Origin: Cyprinodon diabolis
Lineage: Eukaryota > Chordata > Actinopteri > Cyprinodontiformes > Cyprinodontidae
Assembly (NCBI GenBank): GCA_030533445.1
Contig: CM060072.1
Coordinates: forward strand, 21,021,767 to 21,085,766
Direction: 5' to 3'
DNA length: 64,000 bases
A program made the position numbers and the translations under genes. The notes below the pieces were generated by a model. The model was not told the origin of the DNA and ran no database searches. It worked only from the letters and a program-made list of their open reading frames with translations. This document shows, piece by piece, positions 1-25,505 of this stretch. Every line of letters begins with the position of its first letter. Position 1 is the stretch's first letter.

Positions 1-381
1 TGAAATCCATTTTTTTTCCTCTCAGACTATTTTGTGATCCACTGTCAGATTAAACCAATATAAAATAAATAAAGCTTTTTGGTAAAGAAAAAAAAAACAA
101 TAAAAGAAATTATCCTTTTTTTCGTAGTAATTAATAAAGGTTTACTAAGACCAGTAGTGCAGACCAACATGGGAAAACTTGACCAATGTTTTTCCAAAAC
201 CCCAGGAAGTAACAGGAAATGACAGCTGCGGAAGCCTGGACAGCCCTTCGCACAACAGGAAGCCAGGCAGGAAGAGCCTGGTCAGCCTCGTCCTAAGTAC
301 TGAGCACTTAACCCGCTCTACAACTGAAGGAATGTAATGCACACAGATAATTTAAACAATGGAATACAACCTCAAACTCAC

Positions 382-3300
382 CTCAGGGGGAGTTTCAAGG
401 ACTCAAACATTTTGCATGCGTTTAATAAATCTTCAGGAGATAAAAGCTAAAGGGGGAAAAAACACGAGAAAAAAAAAGAAAATCATTAAGTTGTCACACT
501 TGCAGAGAAAAGTCAGCAGAAAGGATCAACATGTGAGCATCACCTCCAACCCTCTGGCACGATTGACGAGACAATACACCTCTGTAAGAGCCATCATACC
601 TCCTCGCTCCTGAAAGACAGCAAGGAAGGGGTAGAAAAGTTACACGCGATAGGAAAATAAAAAATATAAAAAAAATATGTTACCGAAACTTGGTTTATTC
701 ATTTGATGACAGCAGACAGGTGAGACACCCACCTCAAGAGGAGCCTGTAGCATACCACCTAGCTGTTTAGCCAACTGCATATGATAATGTGTACCCGATC
801 CATGTGTTTCCCTAGTAACAGGGTTAGCAATGCCCATGCTCAGGAGGTAAGATTTAAAGCGAATCGTCTATGAAAAGGAACAAAGCTTAAATTAAAATTA
901 TTGCTAATCCATAAGCATTAATGAGTTAATTATCAGAAATATAAGATCTCACCCATCCAAAACTTGAAGCCTGAAGGTAAAACCTTTAGCTTTTAAAGGA
1001 GGTTTTAATATTCATTGTTGGTATTCTTACCTCATCTTCTGTTATATCCCCCTGTTTGTCTTTGATCTTGTTGGCAATAGATCTGGACAGTTCCACCATT
1101 TCTTTAGCCTGCAAGTTGGAGACTAATTCAGCAAATCCCTTTCTGTTATAATGTCTTTCTATACATAAAAATGTAACTTATAACTAAATAACAAAAACAG
1201 TATTCCTATCCGTCTTATTCTTAACATTTTTGGGACATAAAAATATTATGTATTTCAGAGGAATATTATTTGATTGTGAACAACAAGAAATAGGTTTACC
1301 TGTAAAGAAGATAAAGAATATTCGCTTTTTCAAATAAACACCCTGATACTGCTCTGAGAAGGTTACAAGTACCCGGTTTGATCCCCACAGCCTCCACTCT
1401 GGGTTCCTAAGCAAAACCCTAAACCTCACATTGCTCCCCAGGCGCCGCAAATGGCACCCCACTCATCCCCAAACGGATGGTTTAAATGCAGACAGTGAAT
1501 TTTGTTGCTTTGCAATTGACAATGTAATGACAATAAAGTTGAATTCTATTCTATTCTTTTGTATTCTCCTTAATAAAATTCAGGCTAACAATTGATTACA
1601 GAAGTAATCTAGTTAGTATTAAGTGTCAATTTGAGAATTAACTAATTAACATCAGTCAGAGGTTTTTCTTTCATGGCACTGAAAGTAATTTTTATTTTAT
1701 TGCAGAAAAACCTGGATCTACACAGTTACCTCAAAATAGCTTAGTATAGATTAAAAGTAATTGCCAACACCAGTCATTGAGGGTTGGAACACTCAAGGGG
1801 TATTAATACTTTAGTAAGGTACTTGTATTTGATTTTTGGCATAAATTGGCAGGGAAATCAAATGAAATATTTCTTTACCTTCACCATCAGCTTACTGAGA
1901 TCCTCAAAGGCCTAAAGACAAACACCAAAAGGTTGTTAAAGCTTAAAATGTCTATGATCTAAAATAGTATTCAAAATATTTTAAATCACACTCCAATATT
2001 TGCTGTTTTATAAAATGGTAATGTTGATTAATTTCTAAATAAAAACTGTTCTTTTATATAAATGTCTTCATTTAATATCTTCTATATATTATTTGACATC
2101 ATACATAAAAAGGTGCAGATACAATTTCTGTCTTCTGAGACATTTGCACAGAATTACAATGAAAACTTTGTCCTCTGTCTTTTTTCCCAGAAATTACCTC
2201 TGAAATGTTCTTGTCTGTTTCTTTCCTCTTCTCCTCTATTTTTCTCTCAATGCCAACAATGCCCACTGCGCGTGTCTTTCCTGCCTACATGACCACAAAG
2301 AAAAGGAAAACAAACATAGTTAAATAACAAATTCAAATGGTGTAACCATGACTTTGGAACAAAGAAAGAGAACAGCAGAAAAAACTGCCAGTAGTTTAAA
2401 AACCTATTGAGAAAAAAAAAAAGTTTTTTATATTTTTACTGGAGAGGGTCTAATCCAATTTAATTCAATTTATTTAAGAGAATAACAATGACGTTTATCT
2501 AACTAATACCAAAAAAAGTGAAGAACAGTGCCACCCAGTGGATTAACATTTTTAAATCAAAACCCTACATCTTAAAATTCTTAAACCTCCAGTACAGCAG
2601 TAACCTTCCTGTGTGAATGTTGATCTTGCAGAGTCGGTGAAATAATATGAATATTATTTATTTCTAACCTGAGGCCCAGTTCCTGTTGGGATAGGCTGTG
2701 AAACTGCGGTATTCTCCCATCTTTTTTGGGTCATCTCTTCTGACAGTCTCCTGTAAAACTGCATTTAAAGAGTACAATGTCAGTTCCAGGTAATCAAGAA
2801 TGTAAAATGAAGATAGATGAGAACACAAACATTTACAGATAAAGGGCTTGCAAACTGTAAGGGCTTATATGTGGGACTACCTCAATCTGCCCATGTTCTT
2901 TGAAAGACAGCTTGATGAAGGAGTACTTGCTGTTCTGGTATGGACCTGGTTCCTTGTTGGCGGGTGATGGATGTAGATGGATGACTATTTTGGCACTATA
3001 AAATAAAAAAAGGCTGTTGTTTCTAATAGAGAAAAACTGAGATTTGAGCCTTAAGCACAGCAATCGGATAATTACCAAAACTAGTTGTGACTAATCACAT
3101 TTTCTGGAATCTTTTTCTTTTTTATCATCATAATATTCCAGCTTAGGCATCTAAGGCATTAGAATCTTAATTTAATGCAAGCATAGAAGGCAAAGAAGGT
3201 GCACCATCTGGGTAAAAGTATATATCAGGATGCAGAGTTTAAAAGCATGGCTCACATGATTCACACACTGACACTGAGATGAAGATCGTGACAATTTATC

Positions 3301-4243
3301 GTGCACCTCTTTGACAATGGAAATAGTTTCACAAAAACAAAGCTTGACATGTGTCCTGTTTAATTTCAATCTGATAGTATCAGCTATATCTACATAAACT
3401 TTAAGTGACTGATTAGTAAATAAATGGCCTAAATAGGTAATTGGAAAAGAGGGGAAATAAAATCAAGACAAAGAAACTGAAAATGCTAACAAATATTGTC
3501 AAGATGTTTTCGATGACTGTTTTTATTATACTTGATCTTTTTTGTTGTTGTAATCTGATCAGTTTACCTCTTTCCTATTCCAGCAGCCTGTTCCTCAAAG
3601 AAAATAATCTGAGACAAGGGCATGGCCATGCAGCAGTCCTGCCAAATTGGAAAAGAAATAAACAAGTCATTATTACAGCAAGCACAAATAATACCTTCCA
3701 GCATTATCTGTTGCAAAACAATCAGGTTAAATGTTAAATCAAGAAAGGGAGAATCCTTTATATGGTAAAATTTTTGTATGTGTGAACTGCTGATTTACAG
3801 CACACAATTGACTAAGCGATTAAAGTAAAATTAGATGTAAAAACATATTTATTTAATGTTTTTGAATTTTAGAAATTGCCTCACATGATTATTTGCATCC
3901 CTCCAGATCAATCGATGGGTACTCAACAAGGCAGCTCCGACATTCAACTTTGCCTGGTTATAAAACAAGGAAGCAATGCTGCAATATGACAACAGTTTTA
4001 CACAACATTTATAAACACGTAATAAATACCCAATGCTGGGATGCTCTAAAATCTAATGCAACAGAAATGAAATTCTATTTACAATTTTGCTGCCATGTTC
4101 TGGCAACCAAAAGCGGGAAAAAAGGCTTACTAATGAGAAAACTGTACCTTATCATCACCGTCATATAGTCTGACACCTCTTTGCTGTATCACTAAAGTTT
4201 CGTTTATTTCCAAAAGCCCATTTGACCACGAAAACCGGTCCAT
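382..4243 (-). CDS. vps36: VPS36, ESCRT-II subunit (exons 1-11; 3' end outside window)
   Basis: Vacuolar protein sorting 36 is the ubiquitin- and phosphoinositide-binding subunit of ESCRT-II, which sorts ubiquitinated membrane cargo into multivesicular bodies on endosomes. Coding exons on the minus strand: 4148-4243, 3885-3953, 3568-3638, 2881-2995, 2669-2758, 2198-2284, 1879-1911, 1031-1108, 733-867, 544-609 and 382-446. All have AG/GT borders and join in phase, giving about 302 residues. The start [18 protein letters not shown] matches the family start. Exons 1-5 encode the N-terminal GLUE domain ([21 protein letters not shown] and NKEPGPYQ motifs). Exons 6-8 carry the charged helical linker ([20 protein letters not shown]). 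Exons 9-11 begin the winged-helix part ([33 protein letters not shown]). The last roughly 85 residues are not found between 1 and 381, so they lie to the left. Identity is by recognised family sequence; the splice map is inferred by hand. Confidence 0.95.
1341..1558 (+). repeat. tRNA-derived SINE fragment with (ATTCT)n tail
   Basis: This lies in the VPS36 intron between exons 8 and 7. A B-box-like GGTTTGATCCC at 1375-1385 is followed by a body ending in the common teleost SINE/LINE tail (GACAATAAAGTTGAATTC) and a short ATTCT repeat. The body resembles widely dispersed fish SINEs that share their 3' end with L2-type LINEs. The A box is degenerate and the 5' boundary is approximate. Confidence 0.65.
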
Positions 4244-5084
4244 TTCAACTCTTGACAAGACAAACGCAAAATAACTATTGCTACAAACAGTTGTTTCTGT
4301 ATTTACTTCCTGTGGGCTGTTTAAAAATCTCCTGCCGAGAATCACTGACATTACACAAAATTTAAAATTCAAATGTAACCAAGATAAAATTAAATAACTA
4401 CAAATTAAACACCCTAGAGGTTAATATTTTAATTTATTGTTGTTTAATGTAATATTAATTTATGGATATTTGTTTCCGATCAGGCGCTCCAACGGGGGTC
4501 CTTTCGTTGTTGACGTTAGCCGCCAGCTGTCAGTAGCAGCTAGCTAAATTTGTGTATTTTCCTCCACGTATTAGTTTGATTTAAATATTGTTTTAAAGCT
4601 TCTTTTACCAATTTTAATTTTATTTGCAGACTGCTTGAGCAAGCGTTAAATCCTTTACTCCTCCAATACATGTTTTATATCTATAAGCACGTTTTCTTCG
4701 CGTCGTGGTCTCGATGGGGATAACTGTAGCACGCTAGCCTGTTGTTAGCTGCAGCCTGAGCTGGTTGTGCCCTGTAGACAACTCTGCTGTTTGGTAGTCA
4801 TTGTTCACTATCTAAGAGCTGATTGCTAAATGAGTATTTTAGCCATGCGGTTATCAAATATTGTGCTGCATACGTACAATATATTAAAACTCGGATTCGC
4901 CGATAAATGAATTATTACCAGAAGCCAAGAGAGGAAAAAAATATATATATTTTGAACGTATTCAGATACGGATGCTTTTCATTTTAACTGACCTTATTTG
5001 TATAATTTAAACATCACATTGACTATTAACGTCAGTTTGTAATCAACTATCGGCAGGAGGCACCGTGTGTATAAATAATACAAT
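4244..5084. promoter_or_regulatory. Putative bidirectional promoter between VPS36 and PROSER1
   Basis: The two start codons are 841 bp apart and diverge, so both promoters and 5' UTRs must fit here, unless there are remote non-coding first exons. The interval holds no recognisable repeat. Its middle (about 4480-4790) is less AT-rich than its surroundings and has scattered CpGs. No TATA box can be assigned confidently. Inference from gene arrangement only. Confidence 0.5.
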
Positions 5085-19505
<14,421 letters not shown>

Positions 19506-20640
19506 AGCAAACAGTTAGAGACTTTCAAACATAGACATTGAACCCTTTATTTTGCCCCACCTTATCCTTCCACGAGGTAATATGTCACTGGCCTTGAACC
19601 CTCAGGACCACATAAGAGGCGTTTTATTTTTGTTTATGTTACAGAATGAGTGTCTAATTGCAAGGAAACACTAGTCTGGATATGTATGCCATACTTTTAA
19701 TAACTAGTAGGTAGACGTAAATATCAACGGTGAAGTTGTGAGACTTAACGAATAGATTGTGATTAGAATCAAGAATACCTTTAACCTGCCTGTTTTTATG
19801 ATACCTAGATTTATTATTGTTTTATGCAAATTATGAAAACAACCTAAAACATAGTTATTGTAATTTTAATGAACTGTTTTCTATGATTCACCAGGATAGA
19901 GAATGGACATAAGAACTTTGTCTTAAACATGTTATTTCAATGTGAACTTTCCACTGACTTGTTCTTTATGACATGGAATTACATTTAAAGGTGCTCGCAC
20001 AGTCCTGTAAATATTTCCATTTATGTAGGAAGTGGGATTGTTTCAGTTTGCAAACTGACTTCGGCAGCTTTGATTACATTTGGGTGTTCTGACACGTTTT
20101 GCCATCGACTGTGAATACATTACTGTCATTAAGATATTTTATTTGTACAAAGTTAGCCGATCTGACACTCCCAGAACTGTTACTGTGGTATTTGACAAGA
20201 CATGCATTTTTGTTACAACAAGCTAGAATAGCATGTGAAGGTTAATTTATTTAATGATTCAATGAAATTGATTTGTAAATTAAATACATAATTTACTTTC
20301 ATCTGAAACAAAGATACTCAACCACAAAGCACAATGCTTCCAGCATTATACAACAGTTTTTTTATTTTATTTCAAAACTAGCTCTTTAATTTGATAAAGT
20401 TAGTTTTTGATTCAATTAAATAATCTAACTTTAGGATTGTATTTTTCATTTATTGAGAGAAACTTGTTCATCATACAAAAGCTTAACAATGTAATGAAAT
20501 TGTGTGTGGCTATAGAACTCAGCTGTGCAGTTGACAGATTGTCCTCTTTGCCTTGCATTTAAATATGTTCCTCATTCTCTCAGTGATCTTGTAGTCTTTT
20601 TTTCTCTGTACATGATGTATTGACTGTCTGGCACCCTTTA

Positions 20641-20646
20641 AATAAA
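20641..20646 (+). terminator. Candidate PROSER1 polyadenylation signal
   Basis: A canonical AATAAA lies 1136 bp after the PROSER1 stop, in CCTTTAAATAAAACAACC. It gives a 3' UTR of about 1.15 kb, with no earlier canonical signal of equal quality. A cleavage site would be expected 10-30 bp downstream. Confidence 0.6.
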
Positions 20647-21431
20647 ACAACCAAATCTTGATGAAGTACGAAAAGTAGTATTTTCATTGTTTAAATAAAC
20701 AGAACATCTCAGCTGAAGAAACAATAATAAAATGTACCTAAGAGAGATTAAAAAGAATACAAAAACATGAAATATTTACATGAAATAAGAAAAGTCAACA
20801 AATAATAATAAAATCATGAAAATAAAAATTCAAAAATCATGGGAATACAGTATATAAATGATAGTTTATTGTAAAACAGTTTATTAAAAACTGCCCATTG
20901 ATTGTTTTACAATGGTAATTTACAGATTTGACTTATACAAACATCTGTGTAAATTGTTTTACAGCACACTTCCTTATGCATTTTACTATACTTATCAGAG
21001 TAGTGCTATTGCTTAATTCATCTAAGCAGTCAGGTGCTAGTCATGTGAATTCGAACTTAAGATAAGAGTCCACTTGTCTTGTGGTCTTTCCATTGAGTCA
21101 TACTTTTTATTTATTTTTCATAACTATCCGGCCTTTGCCAAAAAAAATATTTATCATAGTCGCTCTATGCATTTCCCTCACAAGCAGAATTAAATTTTTT
21201 CTTCATTTTGAACTGCGATTATTTCATAAAGATGTTTGGTGAATTTAAAAAGTTTGACCTTTTTAAATGACATTTTCTTAATTTCACAGTATAGTCTTGG
21301 AACACCAACCAAACAGTAAGATTTCCAGCACTCAGAGCCCTGTTAGTTCTTTAAGGAGACCTGCTGGCCTCAGTCATTGCCTGTATTAAAGGGGTCAAAC
21401 AATGATTTTATAGGATATTTGGTGCTGGTCC

Positions 21432-22170
21432 TTAAAGCGGAACGCCGTTTTTTTTTACATTGGGCTCTTGATTTTACGTTATTACATCATGTTCTACTCA
21501 TATGAGTTTTGTGTCATTTGGAGCTGTTCTGAAGATATTCAGTTTTGTTATATGGAAGTAACGTCTTCCTATGGGCAACGACTTGAAGGCACAAACTAAA
21601 CTTTTCATAATGTATTCTTTATGGCTGTTTTTATAGAAACAGCCAAAAAGGCTACCATTCATTCATCCTGTCTGCTGAACTGCTGCTAGTTTTACTCACA
21701 TGCCTGGAAGATGTCTAGTGCTACTACCACAGATGATTTCGCTCTCGAAATGGAATGGAACGATTCAGATTAGCGAGCCGAATGAATAGAAGGGGTAGAG
21801 CGTAGCCGCCTGTGGCCCAGGCTGCCTGTCACAACTCCAGTTCGGCGCGCCGATGACGTCATACACGCGCCGCTTTGTTTTTAAAAAATATAAATATAAA
21901 AAATATAACCGCAGATGTCTGGGAGACAGTGATTCACCTACATGTTATGAATGCTGGCGTACCATAAATGATAAATTATGAACAGTTTAGTTTGTGCCTT
22001 CAAGTCGTTGCCCATAGGAAGACTAGGAACACGTTACTTGGATTTAACAAAACCGTATATCTTCGGAACAGCTCCAAATGACACAAAACTCATATGGGTG
22101 AGTAGCACATGATAATAATAACGTAAAATCAAGGGGCAAATAAAAAAAAAAAACCTGTGTTCCCCTTTAA
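21432..22170. mobile_element. MITE with about 195-bp TIRs and TTAA flanks (piggyBac-like?)
   Basis: The left arm at 21436-21625 is inverted at about 21965-22166. The arms share TTGATTTTACGTTATTA, CATATGAGTTTTGTGTCATT and CTATGGGCAACGACTTGAAG. Both ends meet TTAA (21432-21435 and 22167-22170), the piggyBac target. The terminal bases (AGCGGAAC/AGGGGAAC) are not the classic piggyBac CCC, so the superfamily is uncertain. The arms differ by small indels, so the copy is moderately old. The interior has no coding frame. A CpG-rich stretch holds a perfect CRE-type palindrome TGACGTCA at 21854-21861. Confidence 0.75.
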
Positions 22171-22420
22171 GGTCTCTGAATAGGGTGTGTAACATTGTTT
22201 GGGCTGAAAATGGCATATTTGCTGTTCAATGAGCCCTAATGCAAGCCTGGTTAAAAGCCCTAGAATGAAACGACAGATTTTCTTCCTTTTATGGTATGCT
22301 CATGAATATTTATATGAGCTGTGCGCTGATTGGTTGATTTACAACAAGCAAAGCTGCTGAGCAACGACGCATCATAGCAACAAGCACTCACTCACTGAAA
22401 CATAGAAATTGTTTATATGG

Positions 22421-22638
22421 TAGGGTGACCAGACGTCCTGTCTTTCCTGGACATGTCCTACTTTTCATACAAATAAAATGTCCGGGGGAGATTTCAAAAT
22501 CGTCCGGGATGTTGGTCAACTACAGTCCAGCACTAATTGGACCGTATGCTTCCCCCCTGCCTACCTTACCGGGCAGGCGGGGGGAAGCATACAGTTATCA
22601 GGTCGGGTTTGGCCAGAAACCCAAATCTGGTCACCCTA
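22421..22638. mobile_element. Short hairpin MITE with TAGGGTGACCAGA termini
   Basis: A perfect 13-bp terminal inverted repeat: TAGGGTGACCAGA at 22421-22433 and TCTGGTCACCCTA at 22626-22638. The outer TA may be the duplicated target. A second inner inverted pair (CCGTATGCTTCCCCC near 22542 and GGGGGAAGCATAC near 22570) would fold into a hairpin. No protein frame. A 218-bp non-autonomous DNA transposon is the simplest reading. Confidence 0.75.
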
Positions 22639-22879
22639 GATATGCTAGCATTGCTATCAACAGCTTAGCGACAAAATAATACTTACAGCTTGCGGTTTTG
22701 ATGGCCTAAAATGATGCCCCAGAAACTAGCAGGCCAAAGGAAAATTCATCCTTGGAACCATGAGAAAAATAGCGCTATTCTCTGATGTGTGAGATTCTGA
22801 TGTCACCTGGTCACCAGTTAACCAGTGATAGTCAGCAAAACATCAGAAAGAAACCTGAGAGAATGGCCCTCTACATGTA

Positions 22880-24491
22880 CAGGTGCTGGTCATAAAATTA
22901 GAATATCATGAAAAAGTAGATTGATTTCAGTAATTCCATTTAAAAAGTGAAACTTGTATATTATATTCATACATTACATACAAACTCATATATTTCAGAT
23001 GTTTATTTTGTTTAATTTTGATGATTACAAATGACAACAAATGAAAATCTCAAATTCATCATATCAGAAAATTAGAATATTACTGAAGACCAATAAAAAC
23101 AAAGGATTTATAGAAATGTTGGCCAACTGAAAAGTATGAACATGAAAAGTATGAGCATGTACAGCACTCAGTATTTAGTTGGGCCTCCTTTGGCCTGTAT
23201 TACTGCAGCAATGCGGCGTGGCATGGAGTTGATCAGTCTGTGGCACTGCTCAGGTGTTATGATAGCCCAGGTTGCTCTAATAGTGGCTTTTAGCTCTTCT
23301 GAATTGTTGGGTCTGGTGTATTGCATCTTCTTCTTCACAATACCCCATAGATTTTCTATGGGGTTAAGGTCAGGAGAGTTTGCTGGCCAATTAAGAACAG
23401 GGATACCATGGTCCTTCAACCAGGTACTGGTAGCTTTGGCACTGTGTGCAGGTGCCAAGTCCTGTTGGAAAATGAAATCTGCATCTCCAAAAAGTTGGTC
23501 AGCTGCAGGAAGCATGAAGTGCTCTAAAACTTCCTGGTATGTGGCTGCGTTGACCCTGGACCTCAGAAAACACAATGAACCAACACCAGCAGATGACATG
23601 GCACCCCAAACCATCACTGACTGTGGAAACTTTACACTGGACTTCAAGCAACGTGGATGAAGTGCCTCTCTTCTTTTCCTCCAGACTCTGGGACCTTGAT
23701 TTCCAAAGGAAATGCAAAATTTACTTTCATCAGAGAACATGACTTTGGACCACTCACCAGCAGTCCAGTCCTGTTTCTCTTTAGCCCAGGCAAGACGCTT
23801 CTGACGCTGTCTGTGGTTCAAGAGTGGCTTGACACAAGGAATGCGACAGCAGAAACCCATGTCTTTCATACGTCTGTGTGTGGTGGTTCTTGAAGCACTC
23901 ACTCCAGCTGCAGTCCACTCTTTGTGAATCTCCCCCACATTTTTGAATGGGTTTTGTTTCACAATCCTCTCCAGGGTGCGGTTATCTCTCTTGCTTGTAC
24001 ACTTTTTTCGACCACATCTTTTCCTTCCCTTCGCCTCTCTATTAATGTGCTTGGACACTGAGCTCTGTGAACAGCCAGCCTCTTTAGCGATGACCTTTTG
24101 TGTCTTGCCCTCCTTGTGCAAGGTGTCGATGGTCGTCTTTTGGACAACTGTCAAGTCAGCAGTCTTCCCCATGATTGTGTAGCCTATAGAACTAGACTGA
24201 AAGACCATTTAAAGGCTTTTGCAGGTGGTTTGAGTTAATTAGCTGATTAGAGTGTGGCACCAGGGGCCATCAATTTTGAACCTTTTCAGAATATTCTAAT
24301 TTTCTGATATGATGAATTTGAGATTTTCATTTGTTGCCATTTGTAATCATCAAAATTAAACAAAATAAACATCTGAAATATATGAGTTTGTATGTAATGT
24401 ATGAATATAATATACAAGTTTCACTTTTTAAATGGAATTACTGAAATCAATCTACTTTTTCATGATATTCTAATTTTATGACCAGCACCTG
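22880..24491 (-). mobile_element. Full-length, apparently intact Tc1/mariner element B (1612 bp)
   Basis: The TIRs are 202 bp each, 22880-23081 and 24290-24491, beginning CAGGTGCTGGTCATAAAATT and differing by one base by eye (GACAAC versus GGCAAC). TA lies directly outside both ends (22878-22879, 24492-24493). The interior encodes an uninterrupted transposase on the minus strand. It lies between PROSER1 and STOML3. Arm identity plus an open reading frame suggest very recent insertion and possible autonomy. Confidence 0.95.
23168..24172 (-). CDS. Tc1-like DD34E transposase, open (334 aa)
   Basis: The cut-and-paste transposase of element B. The start chosen is MGKTADLTVVQKTTID (24172). An upstream in-frame ATG at 24208 would add 12 residues atypical of the family. 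Helix-turn-helix DNA-binding regions occupy about residues 1-110 (IAKEAGCSQSSVSKHI, then a basic GRKRCGRKK linker). The DDE catalytic domain has MFSDESKF (D148), IFQQDLAPAHSA (D238) and [12 protein letters not shown] (E273), with 34 residues between the last two. The protein ends INSMPRRIAAVIQAKGGPTKY, the usual full-length Tc1 C-terminus (split here only for the family comparison). No frameshift or stop was seen. Activity is inferred, not shown. Confidence 0.93.
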   Translation of the reverse strand: MGKTADLTVVQKTTIDTLHKEGKTQKVIAKEAGCSQSSVSKHINREAKGRKRCGRKKCTSKRDNRTLERIVKQNPFKNVGEIHKEWTAAGVSASRTTTHRRMKDMGFCCRIPCVKPLLNHRQRQKRLAWAKEKQDWTAGEWSKVMFSDESKFCISFGNQGPRVWRKRREALHPRCLKSSVKFPQSVMVWGAMSSAGVGSLCFLRSRVNAATYQEVLEHFMLPAADQLFGDADFIFQQDLAPAHSAKATSTWLKDHGIPVLNWPANSPDLNPIENLWGIVKKKMQYTRPNNSEELKATIRATWAIITPEQCHRLINSMPRRIAAVIQAKGGPTKY

Positions 24492-24493
24492 TA

Positions 24494-25505
24494 GGTGACT
24501 TGTTTACAGTGGTTAGATGTCAAAGATTTAACCATCTGCAGGAGAACATGTTCTATTTATTACGTCTGTAAATAACCCACCATCCTATCCAAAAATTTAC
24601 TAAACTAGAAAAGCACTCGGAGAGAGCAGAGACCTCTGCCAAGCAGCAAATGTTGCCCCAAATTGTGACTTACACCTATAGGTAAAACTCGCACATTATC
24701 TTGATCATTAACAAATCTATATGAATTGTTCATTGGTATACAAAAATGTCAATAATATCTGTTTAGTTTTCAATGGATCCTAATAACAAACCAACAACGT
24801 TCCCTTTTTTTGTGTTTTGTCTACAGTAAAAATACCTGCAAACTTTTTTTGAGTCCGGTGTTGAGGCTGTCAATAGTTGCTGCCAACTTCTGGTTTGGTG
24901 GGGAACTGCTTGTTCTGCTAAATATCCCTATATTAAAATGTTAGGGAACCCTTAAAAGAATTCCTGTATCCAGATAATGATTGTCAACAAAATTAAATGG
25001 AATGTTCCTTCTGTGGTATGAGGGACACCTCTGATGAATATTTCTTTAAAAAACATCCATAGCTTTTTACGTTATTTGTCACAGACAGATAAATACAGAA
25101 ACACTGTACATATACAATACTATACATAACCTCCTTGGCAGAGGTAATTACTTAATTGTTACATATAAAATGATACTATTAACAATTTGTCAAAATACTT
25201 ATACACACTTTTAATTACTTTAGGTTTATTACTGTAACACTAATAAATTTAAAATAGGATGTTTCTGTTTTCTTATTTTTCCACAATCCATTATATTACA
25301 ACTTTCCAAGATTATCTCTTAACATAGTTGAAGCTTTATGGTTGCACTCAGTTAATGACTCACTCAGACTCAAAGCCACACCTACACATTAAGAATATTG
25401 TATGGTTGTGATGAGGCTTTAAAAGGCTGTATCACTTCCCCTTGTTCAGAAGCAACAAACCCTCTCAGCCAATTTCCAGGAAATTCACTCAGCGAGGAGC
25501 AGCAC
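24494..25505. other. Upstream region of STOML3 with a possible old inverted-repeat element
   Basis: CTCTGCCAAGC near 24632 is mirrored by CCTTGGCAGAGG near 25130, suggesting the ends of a decayed DNA element of about 500 bp. A TTTAAAAGG TATA-like box at about 25418-25426 lies about 85 bp before the STOML3 start and could be its core promoter. Both readings are tentative. Confidence 0.35.

Noticed and set aside
145..342. Possible next VPS36 exon on the minus strand (65-codon frame)
   Set aside because: The translation does not match the expected LRVFDSGVMVIEL-type continuation in any frame, so the next exon is presumed to lie outside the window.
23136..23660. 174-codon open frame on the plus strand
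   Set aside because: Antisense shadow of the intact Tc1 transposase at 23168-24172.
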